In this document: piece after piece, positions 1 to 9,239 of the stretch
Layout of the letters: every line of letters begins with the position of its first letter
Numbering within the stretch: the first letter of the stretch is position 1
Assembly (NCBI GenBank): GCA_013176395.1
Contig: JABMLP010000013.1
Coordinates: 558,001 to 622,000 of the forward strand
Source: Venturia oleaginea
Taxonomy: Eukaryota; Ascomycota; Dothideomycetes; Venturiales; Venturiaceae
Direction of reading: 5' to 3'
DNA: 64,000 bases
Position numbers and translations under genes: made by a program
Notes under the pieces: model-generated
What the model was told of the DNA's origin: nothing
Seen by the model: only the letters and a program-made list of their open reading frames with translations
The model's database searches: none

Positions 1-613
1 ATTTTAGCAAGCATGCCTTGCAGAAAGAGATAATATTAAGATTCTTTTATTTCTTAGTCGTCTAGCTTCTCTTCTCTTAAAAGCGCTCTTTCTAATTCTT
101 AGAGGATATAGTAATAATCAGATTTTATGTGGTATGTAATGGCGTATGTTCCGTGTGCCCACAATCTCTATCTACAATTGCAAAAACCCAACTCTCTGGG
201 ATTAAAAAGCCTTTGGTCACTTTCCAGACCGCGCCCCGGCCATGGACCAGCGCCGTCGAACTATGCCCCCCCGTTCACTACCCGAGTCATCTATATTGTG
301 GTCAGTATAGGACACCCTCCGGTCTTGATGCTCCCAACCCTCTGTTCCGGGTCCGGTGTTGTCCAGATTCCGAGTTGGCCATTGTTGTTGTAAATCCAGG
401 GTCCAGGATTTTTACAACACCAGGATCCAATATGCCAAGCATCGTGAGGACCCAAACATTGCGAGTTCAGGTGAGGGCGTGGTAACGGACGCGGCGCGCC
501 CTGGTAACGCGCCGTTAATAAATAAACAACTTCCACCCCAGTCTCTCCTCCTTCCTTCACCTCACAACAATCTTCAGTCCACACCTCCTCTTCTCTCCTC
601 AATCCCTCCTCTT
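1..613. other. LTR-like, gene-free sequence
   Basis: I see no credible gene here. The stretch has features of a retrotransposon LTR or leader: a TGT at 128, an AT-rich TATA-like TTAATAAATAAAC block near 515-527, and a long pyrimidine-rich CT tract at 530-612 running straight into a tandem array. An ACA at about 967-969 could close an LTR of roughly 840 bp, but no second copy, primer-binding site or gag/pol coding was recognised, so this stays a guess. Confidence 0.3.
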
Positions 614-868
614 GATCTCTTAGAGGTTATAGGACTTTCGTAGAGAGAGAAATTATTCCGGCGAGATCTCTTAGAGGATATAGGACTTTCGTAGAGAGAG
701 AAATTATTCCGACGAGATCTCTTAGAGGATATAGGACTTTCGTAGAGAGAGAAATTATTCCGGCGAGATCTCTTAGAGGATATAGGACTTTCGTAGAGAG
801 AGAAATTATTCCGGCGAGATCTCTTAGAGGATATAGGACTTTCGTAGAGAGAGAAATTATTCCGGCGA
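614..868. repeat. Five-copy 51-bp tandem repeat
   Basis: Five head-to-tail copies of a 51-bp unit start at 614, 665, 716, 767 and 818. Each begins GATCTCTTAGAGG and ends ATTCCGGCGA. Copies differ at single sites (for example GGTTATAGG in copy 1 against GGATATAGG later, and one CCGACGA against CCGGCGA). Because 51 is divisible by three, frames stay open on the minus strand as 17-residue repeats; I regard that as a by-product, not a gene. A related CTTAGAGGATATAG string occurs alone near 99-112, so the array probably grew from a local sequence. Confidence 0.95.
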
Positions 869-1152
869 GGTGGTTGGTGCGTAGATGGTTGATGCCCTGG
901 CTGATGCACGACGGTATCGTACGCTGTATTGCTGCCAAGATTCTCTGAGTTTGAGACGATCTCATTACAAGTAGGTAAACCTACTAAGCGACATTGTGAT
1001 ACGAATTACCTCAATTTGTACGCAGATCTCCTCTAAATAAACAGAAATTGGCGGGGCGAGGATCAGAATTGCGGGCGAACTCTCAGGTGTTTGAGCATGG
1101 GTCTATGCACAAGCCACAATACATTCCAATCTTGCCTGCCACCTCGCCATGG
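869..1152. other. Gene-free spacer before the effector-like gene
   Basis: No gene is seen. It joins the 51-bp array to the promoter of the small cysteine-rich gene that follows. Confidence 0.5.
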
Positions 1153-1159
1153 TATAAAT
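1153..1159 (+). promoter_or_regulatory. TATA box of the cysteine-rich secreted protein gene
   Basis: TATAAAT lies 146 bp before the predicted start codon at 1305. The intervening leader is CT-rich and then repetitive (CATACTACGAG units). Spacing fits a core promoter with a long 5' leader. The assignment depends on the downstream gene being real. Confidence 0.4.
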
Positions 1160-1198
1160 CAAAGTCTTCACTCCTTCACTTTCCGTCTCAAGAACCTT

Positions 1199-1300
1199 AC
1201 ACACACACTACGAGACATCCACATACTAAGAGACACACACATACTACGATTCATACACATACTACGAGCCACACGCATACTACGAGACATACATACCACG
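1199..1300. repeat. Imperfect 18-bp repeats in the 5' leader
   Basis: About six imperfect copies of an ACACATACTACGAGACAT-like unit (with variants such as CATACTAAGAGACAC and CATACCACGAAACAT) fill the interval just before the start codon of the cysteine-rich gene. This is low-complexity leader DNA. Open frames across it are threonine/histidine-rich artefacts. Confidence 0.8.
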
Positions 1301-1304
1301 AAAC

Positions 1305-1813
1305 ATGCTCTTCGCCAATCTCCTGGTCATTATGACGATGGCAAGCGGCTCTTTCGCGGCCTACACGCCAACTCTAGAGGTAAGAGACATGTTCGAATTA
1401 CAATACATAGAGGAGCTCTCAATATACTTCGTTTCCGAGCCGTTACTAGGGGACCAGAGCCAGGAGCTCTAGCCTTGATAACGAGATTCCCTGGCGACAA
1501 CGTCCATTTTCAGGTTGTCAGAAAATGAACGTTGGCGAACCTTGATCGGGCTTGAAGAACCATGCATGTTCTCTGCGAGACTCCTGCTCCACGAATTTAG
1601 CTGAGCTGACCACATCGTCGTTCGCAGGCACGATACCAATGTGTTAAAAATCTCATGTGCACGCGCCAAGATTGTTACAATCAGTTATGCCTTGGTTATC
1701 CTAAAGGATTCCTGGAAAGGGCGCAATGCGAGAATATGTGCAACGACCACCCTGACAGAGGCGGGTGTAAGAAAAATTGTTGTGTAGTACGTAATAGGGA
1801 TGTTAATCCCTGA
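1305..1813 (+). CDS. Small secreted cysteine-rich protein (effector-like)
   Basis: Two exons, 1305-1379 and 1628-1813, encode 86 residues. Exon 1 gives a hydrophobic signal peptide starting MLFANLLVIMTMASG and ending in a likely SFA-A cleavage site. The 248-bp intron starts GTAAGA, has a CTGAC branch-like site near 1608 and ends TTCGCAG, and phase 0 is kept. The mature part is short and carries nine cysteines, including a terminal CC pair preceded by KKN, in a 61-residue exon; few other residues dominate. Secretion signal plus dense cysteines and small size are typical of fungal apoplastic effectors or antimicrobial proteins. I do not recognise a named family. A read-through of the intron would give a 55-residue protein without cysteines, which looks less likely. 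The neighbourhood is repeat-rich, as is common for effectors. The odd cysteine number leaves one unpaired unless one is lost in maturation. Confidence 0.6.
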
Positions 1814-2346
1814 ATCGTGGCGGCATATGCCCCAGCAGTCAACGCGAAATTACCTGGGCTGACATGATTGGAACAGGATCCTCCCGCTTGTGAGAGGCGA
1901 TGCTTGGATAAACATATGCGACAGTTACCACGATGCTGAATATGGCAAAGGTCTTTGATTTAGCTGGAGGAGGAGGACCCTGGAAACAGACAAGCACATT
2001 TCTACCGATCGATAAATAGCGTTATAGGAAAATCACGTCCAGCATGTCGTTTCCCGCTTCCCGTTTCCCGAATAGAAGGGGATTTCCATTCCTAAGAAGC
2101 TCGCGAGTGTGGCTTATGCTGTGATACGCGATGCTGATCATTTCCCTTAGTTGTACACAACGTATAAAGGATCGAGGTAATCACGACCTCGAAACCCCAT
2201 CTCCTCTCTGCAGCTAAGTCTCAAACCACCACCACTGAGCTATCCCGCTATGACACCAACTCTTCTAAAACAAAACCAAGAAGCAAACGTCCTAGTAACA
2301 GGCTTCAGTACAAGTCCACTCCTTCATCTTCCTTGTTCTATCCTAG
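1814..2346. other. Gene-free spacer
   Basis: No credible open frame or RNA gene is seen. It contains the 3' flank of the cysteine-rich gene. On the minus strand it lies downstream of the decayed methyltransferase, where its missing C-terminal third would be expected; I found no sign of that part. Confidence 0.5.
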
Positions 2347-4147
2347 ACTTACGCAGATGCCAGAAAGGTCAGCCGTTGCCTCTTGGCGTTACCTCCATAC
2401 TCTTCGAGCCCGATCAATTTCCAGGCAACAGAGTATCCCAGTGCGAGAATTGTGAAAACCAGCTTATTGAAATATCCCTGATGCTTCGTGATAGTGATCA
2501 AGCCAGGGACTTGCTCGATCGTCACTTGACGAGGTCGAAAGCGGCTGAGTAAGCTGGGGATCTCATGAAGGAGAGCTCGGTTCGTCTCATCATCCTTGCC
2601 CGCTGTAGTGTGTGCCGCAGACCAAACCCGAAATGACGTGCTGATGTGCATTATTCAGATCAAACCTGCGAGCTTGAACTTGGAGGAAAGATTGGAAATA
2701 TCCTCGATGTGAATCCTTGTGGTTGGAAAGATAGCCTTGTAGCATACAGCACGTAGCTTGTCGATCTCGATGCCATCGGTAACTTTCAAGCCTGCCAGCT
2801 CGGCCGCTTCCGACGCACCGCCAATCGAGGAGCAGAAATCTATGAAAGAGTAAGGTGTTCTTGCGCCCCTGCTCTGCAGTGAGGGACTTTTGCCGCTGGT
2901 ACTGGGGGGCAGATTGTCCACTTCTTCCGGTTTCAGCGGTCGAAGAGCACCCAAGATCTTGGTCATCCCACTCCGCCACTCTTCTTTGTTTCTGAACTCT
3001 AAGAAAAGCACCGACTTGCAGAAGAGTTCCTCAGGAGCGCAGGCAGAACTCTGATGAGCCAAGCTCGAGGTGTCCGGCGAAATGAGATTGATAGTCCGGG
3101 TACGAAGAATCTCTTTGACGGGGAATCGCTCAAGAAAGTGTATAAAAGTACCATCGCTTTTGCTTCGACAATGACAGCAGTGACTTCGTTCGCAAGACCA
3201 AGCTGACAGCCCTCGATCTGAGGTATTGTGGATATGAAAACAAATCTTCTTCCCTCAACGTAAACCCTCTGATTATCCCTATGCTTGAGCAGGCGAAAGA
3301 CCTTGAATATCGAATGCTCACCATTAGCGGCCCTTCCCTTCTTCTCCACATAAATGCCTGGCTTCAGCTCTTCGTTGTTGATAGAGTACCGGTCGAGGTT
3401 CTTGAAATGAGTGTCTGGAATGAATGTCGCAGGATGAGGGCTGACATGCCTGTCTCCGGGTATACTCCTTAGATTTATTCCCAAATCGATGCCAATTGTT
3501 CGCGGGGGCTTTGTGAGAGTGTAAGGAGGCGGTGGCTGCCGTTGTCTAAGATGCTTTCTGGGTTCTGCGAAGTCTTGCTTTAAGCTAAGACGAGGTAGTA
3601 GAGGAATCACCTCCTGGTCTACAATCTCGTTGACTTCCGTGTCTATTTCGGAGTCACTGTCAGAGCTGAGCTCGATTGCCACAGCTTGGCGTGCGTTTCT
3701 CTGCACACCAGGGTCTAGACGTGGGAGTGAGTCTTTGTGAGATTGTCGGACTTCCTCTAGAGCAGGAACTGAGAGTCGGCTCAGAGCGGCTTGGATCTCT
3801 TCCACATCCGAGGCGGAGCAGTCGCTTAAGGGTGTTAATCGTGATTTGATTCCAGAAGCTCTAAGTTTCCGTATGAGTCTTGTCTTTGGGGTCGAGCCTG
3901 AACGGGAGTCCGAATCATGATCATAGGCTGGATTGGCGTGTTCAGCATCCCAATTCCACGCGTCAGCTTTGATCCGACGGGCAGGCATTCTCTGTGGTAG
4001 AAGAGACCGCGCCTCGGGGGCGTTGTTTGAATAGACGTGAGTGTGCTGGTGTTGCCAGTACATAGCAGCAAACACCGGGAGGAACAAGGATAACACATTA
4101 TAAGTTCTGCCGAAGTATCCCCGATGATTGACAATATATTTATTCAT
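2347..4147 (-). pseudogene. rid: Decayed RID-type DNA cytosine methyltransferase
   Basis: The minus strand reads as a fungal RID-family C5-cytosine methyltransferase, the enzyme needed for repeat-induced point mutation. An N-terminal variable region (from 4147) leads into the BAH-like region (GIYVEKKGRAANGEHSIFKV near 3300). After a frame change at the A4 run 3158-3161 come motif I (SFIDFCSSIGGASEAAELAG, about 2820), then HIS....VWSAAHT (motif IV), RPRQVTIEQVPGL (motif VI) and YGG..KRQRLTFLAS (motif VIII). Lesions: the frameshift at 3158-3161; an in-frame TGA at 2655-2657 two codons before MHIS; the catalytic PPCQ replaced by T-S-F-R at 2628-2639, removing the nucleophile cysteine; and no target-recognition or motif IX/X region after a GTAAGT donor at 2352-2347. 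Family assignment is confident from motif order. Loss of activity is inferred from several independent lesions. Confidence 0.8.
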
Positions 4148-5280
4148 GTTTGAAGTGAAAGTCTGGCTCTGAGTCTGGTCGGACCTGGGGCGGAGACGGC
4201 TAGGCGTAGACCTATCCTTTCTTCTCGGAATTCAGCTTCACTTGCCGCTTAGAAGGACCTGGTGACTCTCGTCACGCTCCTGTTTTCTAGATTAGAATTA
4301 GGCAACTATGATCTTGGCTCAGTGAGCTATACAATTATCCCGATTGGGCAAGTTGGAGTGACATCACGTGTTTGCAGTTGATATTTGGATGCTGGGAGAT
4401 GGATAGATTTTAGAGAGAGAAAGAAGTAGCAAAGACCTGAGAATAATAATATCAGAAAAGCCTACCTGCAAACCTTGCCTATCCTTTCGGAGATACTCGC
4501 CGTGATTGCCTGCCCCCTGAAGTTCCTGACTGAGTGAGAAAGCATTCTCGGTAGGATAGGTCTACCTAATCATAATGCTCCGTGACATCAGATGCAGCCA
4601 AAGGAAGCGTGGAATTCAGCCAGCCGTGTTGTGCGGGGAGATGTGCTGTCCTACTATGTACCTGCATGATATGTGGATTCCTTTCCATCACGTTTGACGA
4701 CAGACTTTGCATCCCACAAGCTCTCCACCACCAAACAGATAATGAAACCGGCGTCGATTGTGCGGATAGGTTGTCTCGTTGTCCCGTGAGGAAGGCCGCG
4801 GCCGCAATTTGCCGAGCTTCCCTCTCCACATCTTCGTGTCAGAAAATTCGAAATCTAATCACAATGTCGTCCTCGGAGCAGCCGAACAGCGGTAACGCGA
4901 AAAGAATTCTCCTAGGACCTATTCTTCTACTCCCACGTCCTTTCTACCATGCTACTGGCTCTCTTTTGATCCATTCTACGACCCGGCGGACAGCTTCCGA
5001 TAAAGAATCTTATCACTCACTTCAAATTTTTCGCGCAATATCAAACAACTCGAAATAGTTCAGTTTGTAAGTCAAACTCGAGCAATCCCTTCCCCGTTCC
5101 CTTCCGATATGATGATCTTGTGAATCAAAGATGTTAGACTTCTTAACTAAATTGCAGAGAACCTCACTTTCTGATCCATCTCTCAATCGAACCAACTTTT
5201 GACCTCAAGTTGAAACAAGCTCACTAACACAACATCTCAGAACCTCATCTTTCCTTCCCACCTTTCCCTCCCACCTCACC
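4148..5280. other. Intergenic: divergent promoters of the RID relic and ADE4
   Basis: About 1.1 kb without a credible gene. The ADE4 side (about 5060-5280) is CT-rich, ending in CCCACCTCACC directly before the ATG, a normal fungal leader. Open frames such as 4582-5058 lack conserved features and are probably chance. Confidence 0.6.
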
Positions 5281-7195
5281 ATGTGTGGCATAATCGCCGT
5301 TATTCATGCCGATACCGATTCGCCTGCCGCAGTCGAGATCCACGATGCCCTGTACCTCCTACAACATCGGGGACAGGATGCCTGTGGAATTGCAACCGGC
5401 GCATCTGGTGGTCGTTTCTATCAGTGCAAAGGAAATGGCATGGCTTCAAAAGTCTTCCACGACGGAGCTCGTGTCGCCGATCTACCTGGCTACATGGGCC
5501 TTGGACATTTGAGATATCCAACAGCAGGAAGCAGCGCAAACTCCGAGGCACAGCCGTTTTACGTCAACAGCCCATACGGAATCTGCTTCACGCATAACGG
5601 CAACCTGATCAATGCACCAGAACTAAGAAGACTTCTTGATCACGAAGCGCATCGCCATATCAACACAGACAGTGACAGTGAGCTCATGCTTAACGTCTTT
5701 GCCAACGAGCTCAACCAGACTGGAAAGGCTCGAATCAATGCGAATGACTGCTTTGCTGCACTCTCGCGCATGTATGAGCGCTGTATTGGAGGCTGGGCCT
5801 GTACTGCCATGATCGCAGGTATGTCTCGCTGATTTCCTCTACGCGTGGCTTGGTCTTATAATGTTTTTAGGATATGGTCTGATTGGGTTCCGCGACCCAT
5901 ATGGAATTCGTCCCATGGTTCTCGGCTCGAAACCCTCCGATACCACCGACGGCACTGACTACATGATGGCCTCCGAGTCTGTGGCACTTGTCCAGTGCGG
6001 CTATAAAACATTCCAGGATATTCTGCCAGGCCAAGCAGTGATTATCGAGAAAGGAAAGGCGCCAGAGTTCAAGCAAGTTCACCCTCGCCTGGCATACTCT
6101 CCCGATATATTCGAGTACGTCTACTTCGCTCGACCGGATACTATCATTGACGGAATCGACGTCGATGAGGCTCGACAAAATATGGGATACAAACTTGCAG
6201 AGACCATCAGACGACAGCTTGGCGAGGCAGGTCTTGCAGAGATCGACTGCGTAATGCCAATCCCTGAGACAAGCATCACGTCAGCGCAATGCGTGGCTGA
6301 AGCCCTCCACAAGCCATACGTCCAAGGCTTCGTCAAGAATCGCTATATTTTTCGAACTTTCATCATGCCCAACCAGAAGGCTCGCCAAAAGGGCGTCCGT
6401 GCCAAATTGAACGCCATGCCAAAGAAGTTCGCAGGCAAGAATGTGTTGCTCGTCGATGATTCGATAGTTCGTGGCACAACGAGTAGGGAAATCGTTCTCA
6501 TGGCCCGAGAAGCCGGAGCCAAGAACGTAATTTTCACTTCATGCGCACCGCCAATTGCATACGCACATATCTACGGCATTGATCTCGCGTCCTCATCCGA
6601 ACTCATTGCACATGCCAGGACGTCGCAAGATATTTGTCAGGTCATTGGCGCGGATGCAGTCATCTACCAGAACCTTCCCGATCTCGAGGCAGCTTGCTTG
6701 GCTCTCACGCACAAGAAAGATGGTCCTAACAGGTTTGAAGTTGGTGTCTTCTGTGGAAAGTATGTCACACCTGTCCACGAGGATTACTTCAAGCATCTCG
6801 AGCTCATCCGGGGCGAGCGGAAGAAGGCCAAGATCGTCGCCGGTGCTCGTATGGCAGTCGCACAAGGTCTTGCTGGTGATCAAGAACTCCGTATTGCGCG
6901 TAATGGCGTCGATGTGGACGACAAGGGCAATGTCATTCCACAACCTACACCCAACACGGAACTCAAGTCTTTCGGTGAGGGCATTCTTCTCGAGAATGGA
7001 CAGAAAGTTGAGAACGGCGTGCTTGGTGTCAATGGTGGTGGTACCGAGGACTTCATGTTATCTAAGCATACACAATTGCAGCAAGAGGAGAATGAGAGAA
7101 GGGAAAAGATGAAGGAGGAGGATGCTCACGCTAGAGTCACGACAAGTCAAGATATCAGCTTGCATAACATCAATGACTTTGAGGGGGCCAGATAG
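5281..7195 (+). CDS. ADE4: Amidophosphoribosyltransferase (purine step 1)
   Basis: Transfers the glutamine amide to PRPP to make 5-phosphoribosylamine, the committed step of purine synthesis, in the cytosol. Two exons (5281-5818, 5871-7195) give 620 residues. The 52-bp intron starts GTATGT, ends TTTTTAG and splits the IAG/YGL junction. The N-terminal Ntn glutaminase starts MCGI with nucleophile Cys2, followed by [20 protein letters not shown] and FTHNGNL. The PRTase half has the PRPP loop [16 protein letters not shown] (about residue 390) and [11 protein letters not shown] roughly 110-residue hydrophilic tail after the catalytic domain is longer than in bacteria but usual for fungi. The start is unambiguous because Cys2 must be exposed. 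No lesion. The TTTGC microsatellite begins about 80 bp after the stop and may lie in the 3' UTR. Confidence 0.97.
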
Positions 7196-7275
7196 ATGAT
7201 TGAGGGATACCCAAATAGAAATGGAATTTCTTCAGAAGCGGGTTATGAGGTATGATGGGCGTTTGGTGGTACTTC

Positions 7276-7792
7276 TGCTTTTGCTTTTGCTTTGTTTTGC
7301 TTTGTTTTGCTTTGCTTTGCTTTGCTTTGCTTTGCTTTGCTTTGCTTTGCTTTGCTTTGCTTTGCTTTGCTTTGCTTTGCTTTGCTTTGCTTTGCTTTGC
7401 TTTGCTTTGCTTTGCTTTGCTTTGCTTTGCTTTGCTTTGCTTTGCTTTGCTTTGCTTTGCTTTGCTTTGCTTTGCTTTGCTTTGCTTGCTTTGCTTTGCT
7501 TGCTTTGCTTTGCTTTGCTTTGCTTTGCTTTGCTTTGCTTTGCTTTGCTTTGCTTTGCTTTGCTTTGCTTTGCTTTGCTTTGCTTTGCTTTGCTTTGCTT
7601 TGCTTTGCTTTGCTTTGCTTTGCTTTGCTTTGCTTTGCTTTGCTTTGCTTTGCTTTGCTTTGCTTTGCTTGCTTTGCTTTGCTTTGCTTTGCTTTGCTTT
7701 GCTTTGCTTTGCTTTGCTTTGCTTTGCTTTGCTTTGCTTTGCTTTGCTTTGCTTTGCTTTGCTTTGCTTTGCTTTGCTTTGCTTCGCTTTGC
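7276..7792. repeat. Very long TTTGC pentanucleotide microsatellite
   Basis: About 515 bp of nearly uninterrupted TTTGC (GCAAA on the other strand), roughly 100 units, starting with a few TTTTGC variants and ending in one TTCGC. At least three units have lost a T (TTGC near 7487, 7500 and 7671), shifting phase and dividing the array into blocks. All reading frames are open because the unit has no stops, giving artefact proteins of AKQSK or FALLC repeats; none is a gene. It lies between ADE4 and the fold-back element, within or just after the ADE4 3' UTR. Confidence 0.98.
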
Positions 7793-8366
7793 AAACAGGT
7801 GGTGGTTGACGAGCACTGGGATATGTTGATGATTTGCTTTGATTTGATCTACGGTACGTGTACATGAGACACGAGTTCAACTCACGAGAATTATAGTTCA
7901 AAACATGATTATATTCGTCATCTACTTCGCTCTGTTCCTTGTTCCTGTGTTTCATTCTACACCGCTCGGGACGTGCCTTTTCCGTTTCTGCTCTCGTCTG
8001 CTTGCTAGCTTGCGGATTGGCCGTGATTTGTACATCTGATCACCGTTTCGTTCAGAGCCTCGTCACGGAGCCTGTTGTGATGTGCTGGTTTGTGGTAGAA
8101 CCAGACAGTTCGTGGATCCACAATGACAAAATCACCAATAAGGTCGGATTATGGGGATCGGGTGGTGGTTGGCTATGGGGTTGGTCGGCCAACTCATTCG
8201 GTTCTTCCACCAATCCTCCAATAATGGCACTCGACCAAGAACATACTAGATGAGAACAATAATAATAACAGTTAGCAGATGATTTACTATCAAGGATTTG
8301 ATGGTATAGAATCTTAGGCCTCGCGCTCTTCTGTCGATCGTCCCTGTATAACTATACAACAAGTAT
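7793..8366. other. Gene-free spacer after the microsatellite
   Basis: No credible gene. An open frame at 7939-8253 starts with a hydrophobic stretch but has no recognised domain, no introns and no conserved features. I treat it as chance. Confidence 0.5.
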
Positions 8367-8575
8367 CTATAGCTATTAGTTTCCGAGCTCAACTGTTTTT
8401 AGGGTTATAGTAGCCGCGTTTAGTAGTACCAGGTACATCCGAGACTGCCATAAGACTTGAAGTTTTAGTAAAAAGAAGATTAGCCCTTTTATAGTAGCCT
8501 TAGATACACCTAGTACTACTAAACGCGGTTGCTATAATCCTAGAAATGTTAGAGCTCGGAAGCCTATAGCTATAG
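8367..8575. repeat. Fold-back / MITE-like element of 209 bp
   Basis: A near-palindrome: arms of about 88 bp (8367-8454 and 8488-8575) are inverted copies with roughly 80% identity around a loop of about 33 bp. Both outer ends read CTATAGCTAT inward, and both arms carry CCGCGTTTAGTAGTAC. Many mismatches between the arms are transitions. No coding capacity and no clear target duplication was seen. It fits a non-autonomous MITE or fold-back transposon; a long hairpin regulatory structure is less likely. Confidence 0.75.
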
Positions 8576-9239
8576 ATTGATAGTAGTAAGGAGAGAAGAG
8601 AGGGAGGCCTGTTCTTTCGAGGTCATTCGATCAAGATGGAGATGGCTACAGGTCCAACACTCACCAAGAACATATCGTCAGATATTTTCCTGTACATGAC
8701 TCTGAATCTACGTAGGACTCAATCCTTCGAGTATAGGCTCTAGGTAACTGTTAGGCCGGTGTTGTCCGGACGCAATCTGGAGTTGTATGGAGTAGAGGAC
8801 TAGTGGTGGTGGTGGTGGTGGTGGTGGTGGTCGGGACAGACAGACATGCACCACGTGAGCCGTCTAGTATGTTTTCTTCTTCATAGACGCCCCATTGCTC
8901 GCTCTAGTTCTTTGATGCTACAAGTTACGTGCGTGCCGAACAAGTGAATCGAGTTGTCCACTACCTGTTGTTGCTCCGTAGTGACTGAAATTGGTCACCA
9001 TCGTCATTGGTTGTGCCGACACCTCACACCTGGGGTGCGAATTAAAATCCTTCCTTAACACGACGACGCCCACAGCACAAATTCTCCTTGCACAAAACAG
9101 CAGCGAGTTGGTTGCGAGCAGGACACTCGGAACGGGAACGTCGGCTCTACACAATAAAGACCTCTCCACGAGGCACCTTACACAACTCCACAACAACCAA
9201 AACCACATTTAGTCGACGCCGCTTTCACCGTCCGCAAAC
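8576..9239. other. Intergenic, promoter side of eRF1
   Basis: No gene seen apart from the GTG repeat. The last 80 bp before the eRF1 ATG are rich in CA/AC (ACACAACTCCACAACAACC), a typical fungal leader. Confidence 0.5.
8803..8830. repeat. GTG trinucleotide microsatellite
   Basis: Nine tandem GTG units upstream of eRF1, in non-coding DNA. Simple slippage repeat. Confidence 0.95.

Noticed and set aside
574..965. Minus-strand open frames with five 17-residue repeats
   Set aside because: The repeat unit is 51 bp, so frames stay open by arithmetic. No start context, no unique domain.
4582..5058. 158-codon open frame upstream of ADE4
   Set aside because: No conserved motif. It overlaps the likely ADE4 promoter and leader and is mirrored by a minus-strand frame.
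7170..7955. Long open frames on both strands over the TTTGC array
   Set aside because: They are AKQSK/FALLC repeats caused by a stop-free pentanucleotide; no unique sequence beyond a few flanking codons.
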